Assembly: GCF_001650025.1 (NCBI RefSeq)
Contig: NZ_LVVY01000094.1
Span: forward strand, 16,871-80,870
Direction: 5' to 3'
DNA: 64,000 nucleotides
From: Devosia elaeis
Lineage (GTDB): Bacteria; Pseudomonadota; Alphaproteobacteria; Rhizobiales; Devosiaceae
The translations under genes were made by a program, and so were the position numbers. The notes beneath the pieces are model-generated. The model did not search any database. It was given only the letters and a program-made list of their open reading frames with translations, and was not told the origin of the DNA. Of this stretch, positions 1-8,575 are shown one piece after another; position 1 is the stretch's first letter; each line of letters begins with the position of its first letter.

Positions 1-277
1 CCGACATCTGCGGATAGAGCGCATAGGACTGGAACACCATGCCGATGCCGCGATCCTTGGGCTCTTCCCAGGTGACGTTCTTGCCGTTGATGAAAATCTG
101 CCCGTCCGACACGTCCAGCAGGCCGGCAATGCAATTGAGCAGGGTGGATTTGCCGCAGCCCGAGGGCCCGAGCAGCACGATGAACTCGCCCTGGGCAATG
201 TCGAGATTGAGGTGCTCAAGCACCTTCACCGACCCGAAATTGAGCGACAGATCCTTAATGGAAACGCTGGGTTGCAT
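1..277 (-). CDS. Sugar ABC transporter ATP-binding protein (MalK/UgpC type), partial
   Basis: Energises the sugar importer encoded by the three genes to its right. Only the first 92 residues are present; the gene runs off the left edge. The ATG at 277 opens with MQPSVSIKDLSL. A complete Walker A (GPSGCGKST) and a Q-loop (MVFQSYALYPQM) are visible, the latter typical of carbohydrate (CUT1) ATPases. The start lies 6 nt after the stop of the upstream permease gene, and the gap contains a perfect 12-bp palindrome. The family call is secure; the exact sugar is not known. Confidence 0.93.
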   Translation of the reverse strand, partial: MQPSVSIKDLSLNFGSVKVLEHLNLDIAQGEFIVLLGPSGCGKSTLLNCIAGLLDVSDGQIFINGKNVTWEEPKDRGIGMVFQSYALYPQMS

Positions 278-287
278 AATCGATTAT
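276..287. promoter_or_regulatory. Perfect palindrome ATAATC|GATTAT, operator-like
   Basis: This 12-bp perfect palindrome lies between the second permease gene and the ATPase gene and includes the permease stop codon. Its core (AATCGATT) is the same as that of the two operator candidates near 3580 and 3615. It could be an auxiliary binding site of the LacI-type regulator, or a coincidence of stop and spacer sequence. No binding evidence exists in the sequence itself. Confidence 0.4.
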
Positions 288-1216
288 CCCTTCACGGCGC
301 CGGCGGCGACGCCGCGTACGAACAGCTTGCCGGAGACAAAGTAGATGATCAGGGGCACGAGGCCGGTCAGCACGGTCGCGGCCATGTTGACATTGTATTC
401 CGGCGTCCCCTGAGCCGAGTTGACGATATTGTTGAGCTGCACGGTCATCGGCAGGTTCTGCGTGCCGGCGAAGACGACGCCGAACAGGAAGTCGTTCCAG
501 ATGCCGGTGACCTGCAGGATGAGCGCAACGACGAAGATCGGCAGCGACATGGGCAGCATGATCTCGAAGAAAATGCGCCAGAACCCTGCGCCATCGACGC
601 GCGCGGCCTTGAACAATTCCTGGGGCAGCGAGGCGAAGTAATTGCGGAACAGCAGGGTCAGGATCGGCATCCCGAAAATGGTGTGGATCAGGATAACCGC
701 CGGAAGCGTACCGAAAATGCCCATTTCCCGAGTGATCATCACCAGCGGATAGAGCATCACCTGATAGGGGATGAACGAGCCGAAAATCAGGATCGAGAAG
801 AAGATTTCCGACCCCTTGAAGCGCCAGTTGACCAGGGCGTAGCCGTTTACCGCCGCGATGAAGATCGAGACGATCGTGGACGGAATGGTGATCTTCACCG
901 AGTTCCAGAAGCCCGGGGACAGACCGTTACAGGTCAGGCCCGTACAGGCGCTGGTCCAGGCACGGCCCCAGGCATCGAAGTTCAGCGCGCTCGGCAGCGC
1001 GAAGATATTGCCGAAACGGATTTCGGGCATGGTCTTCATCGAGGTGACGACCATGATGTAGAGCGGGAACAGGAAGTAGAGGCTGAAGAAAACCAGCGTC
1101 GTGTAGATGATGATCCTCTTCGGCGTGAAGAACGGCTTAGGCTTGGGCCCGCGCGGTCCTGCCTCCGGGACGGGCGCAGAAGCGGGCGCACCGGACATGG
1201 TTGCGGTCTGGCTCAT
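284..1216 (-). CDS. Sugar ABC transporter permease (GtsC/MalG type)
   Basis: Inner-membrane permease of a carbohydrate uptake transporter, 310 aa. The Pro/Ala-rich cytoplasmic N-terminus (about 1-32) is followed by six predicted membrane segments starting near residue 34. The EAA loop that contacts the ATPase is at about 200-222 (KAARVDGAG...LP). From memory the protein resembles pseudomonad GtsC (glucose/mannose transporter), including WNDFLFGVVFA and a C-terminal AGAVKG. Its start overlaps the stop of the other permease gene by 4 nt (ATGA), indicating translational coupling. The sugar (glucose, mannose or a glucoside) is inference. Confidence 0.92.
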   Translation of the reverse strand: MSQTATMSGAPASAPVPEAGPRGPKPKPFFTPKRIIIYTTLVFFSLYFLFPLYIMVVTSMKTMPEIRFGNIFALPSALNFDAWGRAWTSACTGLTCNGLSPGFWNSVKITIPSTIVSIFIAAVNGYALVNWRFKGSEIFFSILIFGSFIPYQVMLYPLVMITREMGIFGTLPAVILIHTIFGMPILTLLFRNYFASLPQELFKAARVDGAGFWRIFFEIMLPMSLPIFVVALILQVTGIWNDFLFGVVFAGTQNLPMTVQLNNIVNSAQGTPEYNVNMAATVLTGLVPLIIYFVSGKLFVRGVAAGAVKG

Positions 1217-2154
1217 GAGCGGCGCCCCTTCCCACCGAATTCAAGATAGGCCCAGGGGACCATGATGATCAGCACGGTCAGCAGCATCATCGTCGAGGCC
1301 GCAAGGCCCTGGCCGATATTGCCGCCGCCAAACATGTAATCGTAAACGTATTTCGCCGGCACTTCGGACGAGATGCCCGGCCCGCCATTGGTCAGCGCCA
1401 CCACGAGGTCATAGAGCCGGACGATACCGGACCCGATGATGACCACGGCCGTCACGAGCACACCGCGCATCATCGGCAGAACGACCGAAATATAGGTGCG
1501 CCAGGTGGGGATGCCGTCCACGCGGGCGGCCTTCCAGATTTCCTCGTCGACGCCGCGCAGGCCGGCCAGCATCAGGATCATGCAGAAACCGACGCCCTGC
1601 CAAAGCCCGGCAATCAGCAGCGCAAACAACACCATGCGCGGATTGCTGATCCAGTCGAAGGTGAATCCCGCCCAGCCCAGACCGCGCATCGTGCCCTGCA
1701 AGCCCAGCGTCGGGTTCATGATCCACTGCCAGACAAGGCCCGTCACGATGAACGACAGGGCAAAGGGATAGAGCATGATGGTGCGGAAGGCGCTTTCGAA
1801 ACGCACCTTCTGGTCCATCAGAACCGCCAGCAGGAAACCCAGCGTCAATGTCAGGACAAGCGACATCGAGCCGTAAAGAAGCAGGTTGGTGATCGAGACA
1901 TTCCAGCGGGATGTCGCAAACAGGCGCTCATATTGGTCGAAACCAACAAAGTCATTGCGCGGCAACAACCGGGAATTGGTGAATGAGTAATAGACCGTCC
2001 AGATCGTGCAGCCCACGAAGATGATGAGAACCGTGGCGACCATCGGGATGGCGGCTATCTTGGCCGACAGATTGTGCAAGAAAAGCCGGCGGAATGGACC
2101 TGGCCGGGATGAATCTCCGGCAACCTGGTCGGATTGGGTGGCGATATCCGCCAT
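1213..2154 (-). CDS. Sugar ABC transporter permease (GtsB/MalF type)
   Basis: First permease subunit of the same importer, 313 aa. Six membrane segments are visible, beginning around residues 34-56, and the EAA loop is near 204-226 (WKAARVDGIPTW...LP). It is the second gene of the leftward operon, about 90 nt after the binding-protein gene, and is coupled by an ATGA overlap to the next permease. MalF-type permeases with a large periplasmic loop are longer; the 313-aa length fits the GtsB/ThuF type. Confidence 0.92.
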   Translation of the reverse strand: MADIATQSDQVAGDSSRPGPFRRLFLHNLSAKIAAIPMVATVLIIFVGCTIWTVYYSFTNSRLLPRNDFVGFDQYERLFATSRWNVSITNLLLYGSMSLVLTLTLGFLLAVLMDQKVRFESAFRTIMLYPFALSFIVTGLVWQWIMNPTLGLQGTMRGLGWAGFTFDWISNPRMVLFALLIAGLWQGVGFCMILMLAGLRGVDEEIWKAARVDGIPTWRTYISVVLPMMRGVLVTAVVIIGSGIVRLYDLVVALTNGGPGISSEVPAKYVYDYMFGGGNIGQGLAASTMMLLTVLIIMVPWAYLEFGGKGRRS

Positions 2155-2243
2155 TTATGCCTCTCCATAGAGATGTGGCCGGCCTTGGCAAACAAGGCCG
2201 GCCATCGCTTTACGTGGAGCGCCGGTACCGACGCCGGACCAGA

Positions 2244-3482
2244 TTAGTCGGCCTGATCGATGATCGTGGCATAACGCTCAACATAGTCATCCACCGAGAT
2301 ATTGTCGTCGGCGATGAACTCGAGGTTGAGGTCTTCAAGCTGCTTCTGCGTATCGCTCGAGAGCGAGAAGTCGCCGGAAGGCAGCAGGCCATTGTCCAGC
2401 AGAGCAAGAGCCTTGGTCATGCAGGCATTGGCGCCCGACAGGTCGATGTCGGTGCGGATCGGCATGGAGCCCTTGACCAGGTTGAACTTCAGCTGGGCTT
2501 CGGGCGAGATCAGGATGCGGGCAAGCTGCTCCTGAGCTTCGATCACAGCCGGATCGGTGCCTTCGGGCAGAACCGGGAAGTAGAAGCTGTCGCCACCGCC
2601 GGTGAGCTGGGTGCCCAGGCCGAGCGCCGGGAGACATTCATAGTCTTCGCCGGGAACGCCGCCTGCAATCTGCAGGTCGCCCTGCAGCCAGTCGCCGTGG
2701 ATATTGCCGGCCGCATCGCCCGACAGGAGCTGATTGCCCGCATCGCCGAACGAAGGAACCATGGTTTCCGGAGAAACAACGCTGCGCAGCATGTCCATGG
2801 CTTCCGCGACCTTGCGGAATTCGGGACCGCGAACGGCGTCGGCGTTCTTGTCGCGATTGACCTGCATCACCAGGTCGGTGCCGCCGATACCGGCCATCAG
2901 CACGCCCGGAATGCCGTTGATCGGCCAGCCGGTGCCCAGGGCGAACGGCAGGATGCCGGCTTCTTCCAGGGCAGGCCAGGACGCGACATATTCATTCCAG
3001 TTGGTCGGAACCGGCTGGCCGATCTTTTCGTAAGCGGCAGTGGAGAGCCACAGCCAGTCCCACGAGTGGATGTTGATCGGCAGACAATAGAGACCGCCTT
3101 CGTAGCGGCAGGGCTCGAGCAGTTCCTGGTCGACATAGAAGGAGTCGATGTCGAGATCGGCGACGATGTCGGTCAGGTCGCGCATCAGGCCGGCCTGGAT
3201 GAGCTCCTCGGCATCGCGGCCGGTATTCATCTGGGTGGCGCCCATCGGGTTGCCGCCGATGATGCGGCTGATGATGACCGGGTTGGCGCCGGTGCCCGAG
3301 CCGGCCAGGGCGCTGTCGACCCAGGTATTGCCGGTTTCTTCTTCGAAGACCTTGGCGAATTCGGCGATAGCGGCCGCTTCACCGGCCGACGTCCACCAAT
3401 GGGTCACTTCCAGCTCGGCAGCATAGGCCGTGGAGCCGAGGAAAGCGGTTGCCATAGCGGCAACCACTGCAAATTTCTTCAT
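2244..3482 (-). CDS. Sugar ABC transporter periplasmic binding protein
   Basis: Extracellular solute-binding protein family 1, 412 aa from the ATG at 3482, which has a GGGAGG ribosome site 8 nt upstream; the longer reading frame has no comparable site. A signal peptide (MKKFAVVAAMATAFLG, cleavage after AYA) is followed by LEVTHWWTSAGEA, typical of glucose/mannose (GtsA-like) binding proteins, which I judge from memory. It is the first gene of the operon and directly faces the operator region. Ligand specificity cannot be read from the sequence alone. Confidence 0.93.
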   Translation of the reverse strand: MKKFAVVAAMATAFLGSTAYAAELEVTHWWTSAGEAAAIAEFAKVFEEETGNTWVDSALAGSGTGANPVIISRIIGGNPMGATQMNTGRDAEELIQAGLMRDLTDIVADLDIDSFYVDQELLEPCRYEGGLYCLPINIHSWDWLWLSTAAYEKIGQPVPTNWNEYVASWPALEEAGILPFALGTGWPINGIPGVLMAGIGGTDLVMQVNRDKNADAVRGPEFRKVAEAMDMLRSVVSPETMVPSFGDAGNQLLSGDAAGNIHGDWLQGDLQIAGGVPGEDYECLPALGLGTQLTGGGDSFYFPVLPEGTDPAVIEAQEQLARILISPEAQLKFNLVKGSMPIRTDIDLSGANACMTKALALLDNGLLPSGDFSLSSDTQKQLEDLNLEFIADDNISVDDYVERYATIIDQAD

Positions 3483-3572
3483 AGGTTGTCCTCCCAACGA
3501 ACACGAGGAGCTTGCGCTCCAGCGATGCACCGGCTGCATACCCGTCTTTACCGGAGCGCAGGTCGCAGCCGT

Positions 3573-3588
3573 GTGTAATCGATTGCAC
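3573..3588. promoter_or_regulatory. LacI-type operator candidate O1
   Basis: GTGTAATC|GATTGCAC is a 16-bp palindrome with one mismatched pair and the central CG usual for LacI/GalR operators. It overlaps the -10 hexamer of the candidate promoter for the binding-protein gene. It lies in the divergent gap between the transporter operon and the regulator gene. Confidence 0.65.
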
Positions 3589-3613
3589 TACACGTTCCAA
3601 AATGGTTGTGCAA
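3585..3613 (-). promoter_or_regulatory. Candidate promoter of the sugar transporter operon
   Basis: On the minus strand TTGCAC (3613-3608) and TAGTGC (3590-3585) are separated by 17 bp. The -35 overlaps operator O2 and the -10 overlaps operator O1, so a bound repressor would occlude both. The -10 is a weak match; the assignment rests largely on position between the operators. Confidence 0.4.
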
Positions 3614-3622
3614 TCGATTTCA
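3609..3622. promoter_or_regulatory. LacI-type operator candidate O2
   Basis: TGCAATC|GATTTCA is a 14-bp palindrome with one mismatch, centred 35 bp from O1. Two equal-core sites at this spacing fit a repressor dimer pair on a divergent promoter region. The regulator gene starts 85 bp to the right. Confidence 0.65.
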
Positions 3623-3706
3623 GGAGTTTCGTACGAGCCTTGCGGACCTGTCAAGATCGATTTAGACCGATGCGGGGGCTGACAGCTTGAGGGGGCGCTG
3701 CCAGAG

Positions 3707-4750
3707 ATGATTCAGTCGAGAAAAACGCCGACAATTCAGGATGTTGCGCGATTCGCGAATGTATCCGCCGCCACCGTGAGCCGCGCGCTGTCGCGTCCGG
3801 ATCGGGTCAGCGAGGGCACGCGGGCGCGGATCGCCGAAGCCATCCATGTAACCGGTTACACGCTGAACCAGGCGGCGCGCTCCCTGCGCCAGCGCAGCGC
3901 CCATACGATCCTCGTGGCCCTGCCCGACATCCGCAATCAGTTCTTCTCCTCCATCCTGGACGCGATCGAGCGGGAAGCCACCGGGCGCGGTTATGGCGTC
4001 CTGGTGGCGAACCTCTATTTCGGGCACGAAACGGCGCGGCGCCTGCAGGATTACATGCTGTCCAACCGGGCCGACGGATTGCTGCTGCTGGATGGATCGC
4101 TCAATCCCGAAACCCTCAAGGCGATCACCCTGCCGCCCTATTCCGTGCCGCTGGTGGTGGCCTGCGAGGAAATTCCCGATCACGGCTTCCATACGGTCGT
4201 CACCGACAATGCCCAGGCCGCGGAGCGCGTCACCCGGCATCTGCTGGATCTGGGGCACACACGTATCGGCCATATCATGGGGCCCGAAACCAATGTGGTC
4301 GCGCGCGACCGGCTGGCGGGGTTTCAACGCACCATGCAGCAGGAGGGTCATCCGGTGCCGGCCGAGTGGGTATTCCGCGGCAATTTCGAGATGGCGAGCG
4401 GTTTCGCCGCCGCCGCGCGTTTCGTCTCGCTGACGGAACGGCCGACGGCCATGTTCGCCGCCAATGACGAATCGGCCATCGGCTTCCTGTCCGGCCTGCG
4501 CCAGCACGGGATCGAATGTCCGCGCGATATTTCCGTGGTGAGCTTCGACGACCTGAGCGTCGCCGCTCACTACACCCCGCCCCTCACCACGATGCGCCAG
4601 CCCCGCGAAACCCTGGGGCGGCTGGCGGCGGAAATGCTGATCGACATCCTCGAAGGGACCGAACCGCAGCGCGGCCCCCTTCGAATCGTGCTGAATTCCG
4701 AACTGATCGTGCGCGAGAGTACCGGGCACCCTGCCCCGCAATCGCATTGA
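3707..4750 (+). CDS. LacI family transcriptional regulator of the sugar transporter
   Basis: DNA-binding repressor, 347 aa. The N-terminal helix-turn-helix is at about 8-28 (IQDVARFANVSAATVSRA) with the hinge near 45-60, followed by a periplasmic-binding-protein-like sensor domain (ALPDIRNQFFSSI onward; FDDLSVA...PPLTTMRQP near the end). It is transcribed divergently from the sugar ABC operon, with two operator-like palindromes between them, so autoregulation and control of that operon are likely. The effector is probably the transported sugar or its phosphate (inference). Confidence 0.93.
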   Translation: MIQSRKTPTIQDVARFANVSAATVSRALSRPDRVSEGTRARIAEAIHVTGYTLNQAARSLRQRSAHTILVALPDIRNQFFSSILDAIEREATGRGYGVLVANLYFGHETARRLQDYMLSNRADGLLLLDGSLNPETLKAITLPPYSVPLVVACEEIPDHGFHTVVTDNAQAAERVTRHLLDLGHTRIGHIMGPETNVVARDRLAGFQRTMQQEGHPVPAEWVFRGNFEMASGFAAAARFVSLTERPTAMFAANDESAIGFLSGLRQHGIECPRDISVVSFDDLSVAAHYTPPLTTMRQPRETLGRLAAEMLIDILEGTEPQRGPLRIVLNSELIVRESTGHPAPQSH

Positions 4751-4820
4751 TCTGCCACCGCGCGGCCCATGGATTGGGGGGGCAACGTTGATATGGACCT
4801 GCGGACAATCGCAGAAAAGC

Positions 4821-4897
4821 TGGCGATCCCGACAGGATTCGAACCTGTGACCAACAGCTTAGAAGGCTGCTGCTCTATCCAGCTGAGCTACGGGACC
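4821..4897 (-). tRNA. tRNA-Arg (anticodon TCT)
   Basis: The minus strand folds as a cloverleaf: acceptor GGTCCCG pairs with CGGGATC, anticodon stem GCAGC/GCTGT encloses loop CTTCTAA (anticodon TCT), and the T arm is ACAGG-TTCGAAT-CCTGT. The 3' CCA is encoded. The gene is 77 nt long and reads AGA codons. Confidence 0.96.
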
Positions 4898-5095
4898 GCG
4901 ACGGCTCTCCTTTACAACATTTTTCCGCCAAGGCCACACCGGTTGACGGGCTTCCCGCTCGAATCCGTGCCGGAAATCGCCTTTTGCGGCGTGTGGATAA
5001 GGCCCCTTGCACCCGCCGGATCACGGTCTGCTTACCGAAGGATTTACCATATCGGCTTGCCCGGACCGGCGAATTAGGCCACTTTGTCGCCATAA

Positions 5096-5839
5096 ATGGG
5101 GACTGATCCACTGGCTGAGAACGCGATCCGACCAACCATCGTGCTCTTCGATCTCGATGGGACATTGGTGCACCACGTCAATCCGCGTGTGTTGCAGATG
5201 CTCGAATTCCTGGACGATTGTTCGCACCGGGGCGCCAGGCTCGCGGCCCGCTTCCGCCTGATGCGCCGCAACTGCGTTTCCGAGCGCACGCCCAAGCTCC
5301 TGGTGCACAAGGCCATCCACAAGGTGCGTCGCAAATCCGTCGAGGAAATGCTGGAGCCCTGCGAGACGATGCGCGGCGTTCTCGAGCGCCTGCGCGCCGA
5401 AGGCGTGGCCCTGGGCGTGGTCAGCAACGGGCTGGGTCGCGGCTATGGCCATGACGTGCTCGGCGCCTTCGATCTGCAGAAATATTTCAGCGCCGCCGTG
5501 TTCCGCGAGGACGTCTCGCGCGGCAAGCCCTGGCCCGATTCCATCATCACCGCCCTGCGCGGCCTGGGGCGGGATCTGCGGGCCAACGATGTCATCTGGT
5601 ATATCGGCGATCAGCGCAAGGATATCGCGGCGGCGCAGGCTGCCTCGGCGGCCCTGGGCCGGGCCATCCGCCCCTTCGCGCTCGGCGCCCGGGCCGCCCT
5701 CGGCACGGTGGAAGCGCGCATTTCGCCGACGCAGATCATGTGGAGCGCCGCCGATTTCGAGCGCACCGTTTCGGCCACCTTCGAGACGGATTACCGGGGC
5801 CGGTCGCTGGTCGACCCCCTGCCCGCACCACTGCTCTAG
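5096..5839 (+). CDS. HAD family phosphatase
   Basis: Haloacid-dehalogenase-fold hydrolase, 247 aa, probably acting on a small phosphorylated metabolite. All four motifs are present: DLDGT at 19-23 (nucleophile D19, acid D21), S110-N111 (motif II), K144 (motif III) and GDQRKD at 171-176 (Mg-binding acidic pair). The helical cap between motifs I and II suggests the phosphoglycolate phosphatase/nucleotidase subclass. It converges on the ArsR gene, with both stop codons in one CTAG. The substrate is unknown. Confidence 0.85.
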   Translation: MGTDPLAENAIRPTIVLFDLDGTLVHHVNPRVLQMLEFLDDCSHRGARLAARFRLMRRNCVSERTPKLLVHKAIHKVRRKSVEEMLEPCETMRGVLERLRAEGVALGVVSNGLGRGYGHDVLGAFDLQKYFSAAVFREDVSRGKPWPDSIITALRGLGRDLRANDVIWYIGDQRKDIAAAQAASAALGRAIRPFALGARAALGTVEARISPTQIMWSAADFERTVSATFETDYRGRSLVDPLPAPLL

Positions 5840-6324
5840 AAATCGAATCCCATCTGCGTCGCGGCCTTTTCGGGCGCCGGCGCGGCCGGCTTCGCCCGCT
5901 TGCGGGCCGGCGCAGGCTCATCTGGAGCCGCCGCAACGGTTTCGATGGCCGCCGGCGGCAGGATGATCGCCGACTCCGGCGGCTGGACCATGATGGGCGC
6001 GGCCAATTCGGCCTCCCCATTCTCTTCCACCCTGTCCGCTTCCCGCTCCGCCGCCGAAAACGCCTCGATCCAGCCGAGCGCCTTGTTCAGCTTGCGGGCA
6101 CGGAAAGCATAGAGATTTTCCCGGCCCTTCTTCACCTCGGCCACCAGCCCCGCCTCCTTGAGCACCCGCAGATGCCGGGAGATGGCCGGACGGCTGATGG
6201 TGAAGGAATCGGCCAGGCGATGCACGGGAATCGGCCCGTCGGCCAGGATTTCGATGATCCGGCAACGGGTGGTGTCCGCAAGGGCGGAATAGAGGATAAC
6301 GGGCGGCTTGATCTTCCGGGTCAT
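5836..6324 (-). CDS. ArsR-type winged-helix regulator with a long C-terminal tail
   Basis: 162 aa. A winged-helix DNA-binding domain spans about 8-85 (LADTTRCRIIEILADG; recognition helix near SRPAISRHLRVLKEAGLV; wing KGRENLYAF), resembling the metal-independent ArsR subgroup. No cysteine metal site is visible. Residues about 95-162 form a Pro/Ala/Lys/Glu-rich low-complexity tail ending MGFDF, unusual for a family of about 100-120 aa. Target genes are not evident; the neighbour is a convergent HAD phosphatase. Confidence 0.85.
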   Translation of the reverse strand: MTRKIKPPVILYSALADTTRCRIIEILADGPIPVHRLADSFTISRPAISRHLRVLKEAGLVAEVKKGRENLYAFRARKLNKALGWIEAFSAAEREADRVEENGEAELAAPIMVQPPESAIILPPAAIETVAAAPDEPAPARKRAKPAAPAPEKAATQMGFDF

Positions 6325-6489
6325 GCGCCGGTTAAAGTAACACCAGCGTTACCCGTCAAGGCCCCGGAAAAGCCGGCAAGCACTTGTTCACCAGGAAAGT
6401 TGCCCACCGCTTTACGCTCGCACGCAAATGTCGGGCTCCGGCAAGGATCCGGTCATATCCAGGCCACACCATGGGGGCATGGAGGACCG

Positions 6490-7164
6490 ATGACGAGCGC
6501 AGCCATGACCGAAGGCCGGCAACGCCGGGCCTATTCCATTGCCGAACTGGTGGCCGATGCCGCCGTGCATATTGTCGGCCTGGTCGTCGCCATAGCGGCC
6601 GGCTCGACCCTGCTGGTCCTCGCGCTGCTGCATACCGCGCCCGAGGCCTTTCCGGCGCTCGTGGTCTATGTGGCGACGCTGATCGTGGTGCTGGGCGTAT
6701 CGCTGGCCTATAATCTCTATCCGGCCTCGCCGGTGAAACATTACCTGGCGCGGCTCGACCAGGCGGCCATTTTCCTGTTCATCGCTGGCTCTTACACGCC
6801 GTTCCTCGCCGTGCTTGGCGGAACGCCCGTTGCCACGATCATGATGAGCCTGGTCTGGGGCGCCTCGCTGCTCGGCGTGGCGCTGAAACTGATCGTACCG
6901 CAGCGCTTCGGGCGGGTCGCCATCCTGCTCTACCTGGCCATCGGCTGGAGCGGCGTCCTGGTCTTTCAGGCGCTGGGCCAGGCCCTGCCCGCCTCCACGC
7001 TCTGGCTATTGCTGGCGGGCGGCCTGACCTATTCGGCCGGGATCGTCTTCCACCTGTGGGAAAAGCTGCGCTTCCAGAACGCGCTCTGGCACGTCTTCGT
7101 GGTGGCGGGCGCGAGCCTTCACCTCTGGGCCGTGATCGACTGCATGGTCGTCGCCCGCCTCTAA
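6490..7164 (+). CDS. Hemolysin III / PAQR family membrane protein
   Basis: Seven-segment inner-membrane protein of the YqfA/hemolysin III (adiponectin receptor-like) family, 224 aa. The ATG at 6490 is preceded by GGAGG. Family landmarks include the early H (AAVHIVGLVVA), the central SYTPFL after FLFIAGS, and the C-terminal LWHVFVVAGASLH. These acidic/His positions form a zinc site in the eukaryotic relatives. The physiological role in bacteria is poorly defined; haemolysis should not be assumed. Confidence 0.88.
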   Translation: MTSAAMTEGRQRRAYSIAELVADAAVHIVGLVVAIAAGSTLLVLALLHTAPEAFPALVVYVATLIVVLGVSLAYNLYPASPVKHYLARLDQAAIFLFIAGSYTPFLAVLGGTPVATIMMSLVWGASLLGVALKLIVPQRFGRVAILLYLAIGWSGVLVFQALGQALPASTLWLLLAGGLTYSAGIVFHLWEKLRFQNALWHVFVVAGASLHLWAVIDCMVVARL

Positions 7165-7165
7165 G

Positions 7166-7651
7166 CTATTGAGCAGGCCTGATCCTATCATGCTCGACCC
7201 GGTCGCCGGCCGCGATGCCGAGCTCGACCGACCGGCCGCCGGGGATTTCCAGCACATATTGCACCGGACCGTCCGACGGGATCGAGGTCTCGTCATGCGG
7301 ACGAGCATTGACGTGGATGTTCCTCACCATGCCGTCACTGCCGATGAACAGCATGTCGAGCGGGATGAAGGTATTGCGCATCCAGAAGGAAACCGGGCGT
7401 TCCTCCTTAAAATCAAACAGCATGCCCGCGTCCGGCGCCAATTCCTGCACATACATCAACCCCTGCGCCCGGCTCTCCGCCGTATCGACGACCTCGACCG
7501 TAAAGGCGTGTTCGCCGCCCTCGGAATGGATGACGAGGCGGGAATCGTCGCTGCAGGCCGCGAGCGGCATGCTGACCAGCATGGCCGCGAGGGCGCCGGC
7601 AAACAGACGCCTGCGCGGCGTTCTGGGGAGCGGAATATTGGCACTGGACAC
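7166..7651 (-). CDS. DUF192 family lipoprotein
   Basis: Exported protein with a DUF192 domain: the conserved block RAQGLMYVQELAPDAGMLF is followed by FWMRNTFIPLDMLFI and a late VLEIPGG. The leader TPRRRLFAGALAAMLVS ends in a lipobox-like LAAC, so lipid anchoring is likely. The GTG at 7651 gives a normal leader length but has no clear ribosome site; an ATG at 7726 would add 25 residues. The function of DUF192 is unknown. It converges on the hemolysin III-like gene with one spacer base. Confidence 0.82.
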   Translation of the reverse strand: MSSANIPLPRTPRRRLFAGALAAMLVSMPLAACSDDSRLVIHSEGGEHAFTVEVVDTAESRAQGLMYVQELAPDAGMLFDFKEERPVSFWMRNTFIPLDMLFIGSDGMVRNIHVNARPHDETSIPSDGPVQYVLEIPGGRSVELGIAAGDRVEHDRIRPAQ

Positions 7652-7768
7652 GGAATAACGATCTTTCTGTTGCGAGGCGGCTGGCGGCCGATAGACCGCA
7701 AAGCGCCCGTGCCCGCCGGGCAACATCGTCCTTGCGGAAAGCCGGATCGCGGCCTTCCGCCCGATGCC

Positions 7769-8389
7769 CTAATGCGAGGACGGCGCTTCGCCCCAACCAT
7801 CAGGACGAATTTCGGCGACCATGAGGCCCTTTGGACCATTGCCATAGCGCACGAGCACGAATTGGCCGGGCCGCAGCTCGGTGATGCCGAAACGCCGCAG
7901 CGTTTCCATATGGACGAAAACGTCGGGCGTGCCCTCGCCGGCCGAGAGGAAACCGAAGCCGCGAATGCGGTTGAACCATTTCACTTCCAGCCGGACCATG
8001 CCCGAAGTCGGCTCGACCACCACATGGGTGCGCGGGGCCGGCATCTGCGATGGATGCAGCGCGGTGGATTCGTCCATGGAAACGATGCGGAAGGCCTGCA
8101 GTCCACCGGGCCGGTTCAGCGCCTCGACGACGATGCGGGCACCCTCATAGGCGGTCTGGTAGCCATCGCGGCGCAGGCAGGTGACATGCAGCAGCACGTC
8201 GGCCATGCCGTTGTCCGGCACGATGAAACCGAATCCCTTGCCGGCATCGAACCATTTGATGGTCCCGGCCACCTCGATCACGTCCACCGACGCGTTCTGG
8301 CCAACGGGCGCGCTGGTATCGCGCCTGCTCTCTCCGTTTTCTGACGGATTGACGGACTTGCCGTCCTCGCCGTTGACCTTGGCCCCCAT
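7769..8389 (-). CDS. Double cold-shock-domain protein
   Basis: Two complete cold-shock domains in one polypeptide of 206 aa: RNP1-like KGFGFIV at about 51-57 in the first and RGFGFLS at about 143-149 in the second, with RNP2-like VLLHV and VFVHM. The domains are joined by a roughly 30-residue linker. It should bind single-stranded RNA/DNA and act on transcription or translation; paired-CSD proteins are common in Rhizobiales (from memory). Start ATG 8389 follows GGGG; an upstream in-frame GTG at 8437 is also possible. Confidence 0.88.
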   Translation of the reverse strand: MGAKVNGEDGKSVNPSENGESRRDTSAPVGQNASVDVIEVAGTIKWFDAGKGFGFIVPDNGMADVLLHVTCLRRDGYQTAYEGARIVVEALNRPGGLQAFRIVSMDESTALHPSQMPAPRTHVVVEPTSGMVRLEVKWFNRIRGFGFLSAGEGTPDVFVHMETLRRFGITELRPGQFVLVRYGNGPKGLMVAEIRPDGWGEAPSSH

Positions 8390-8575
8390 TATCCCCAACG
8401 CCCTCTTACACGCCCGCAAAACGCGGGTACTCCACACAAGACCAAATCAGTCTGGCCGATTCAACGGCAAAAGTTAAGAAGGTCTTGCGATTTTGTCGAC
8501 AGTGCAGATCTGCGGCCATTGCCGCGCCCGGCCGAGCTTGTTAGGCCAGTGCCCGGACGAAACAGGAGGATTGCC

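Noticed and set aside
2094..3578. 494-aa plus-strand frame
   Set aside because: Antisense to the sugar binding-protein gene, which has a signal peptide, ribosome site and family motifs.
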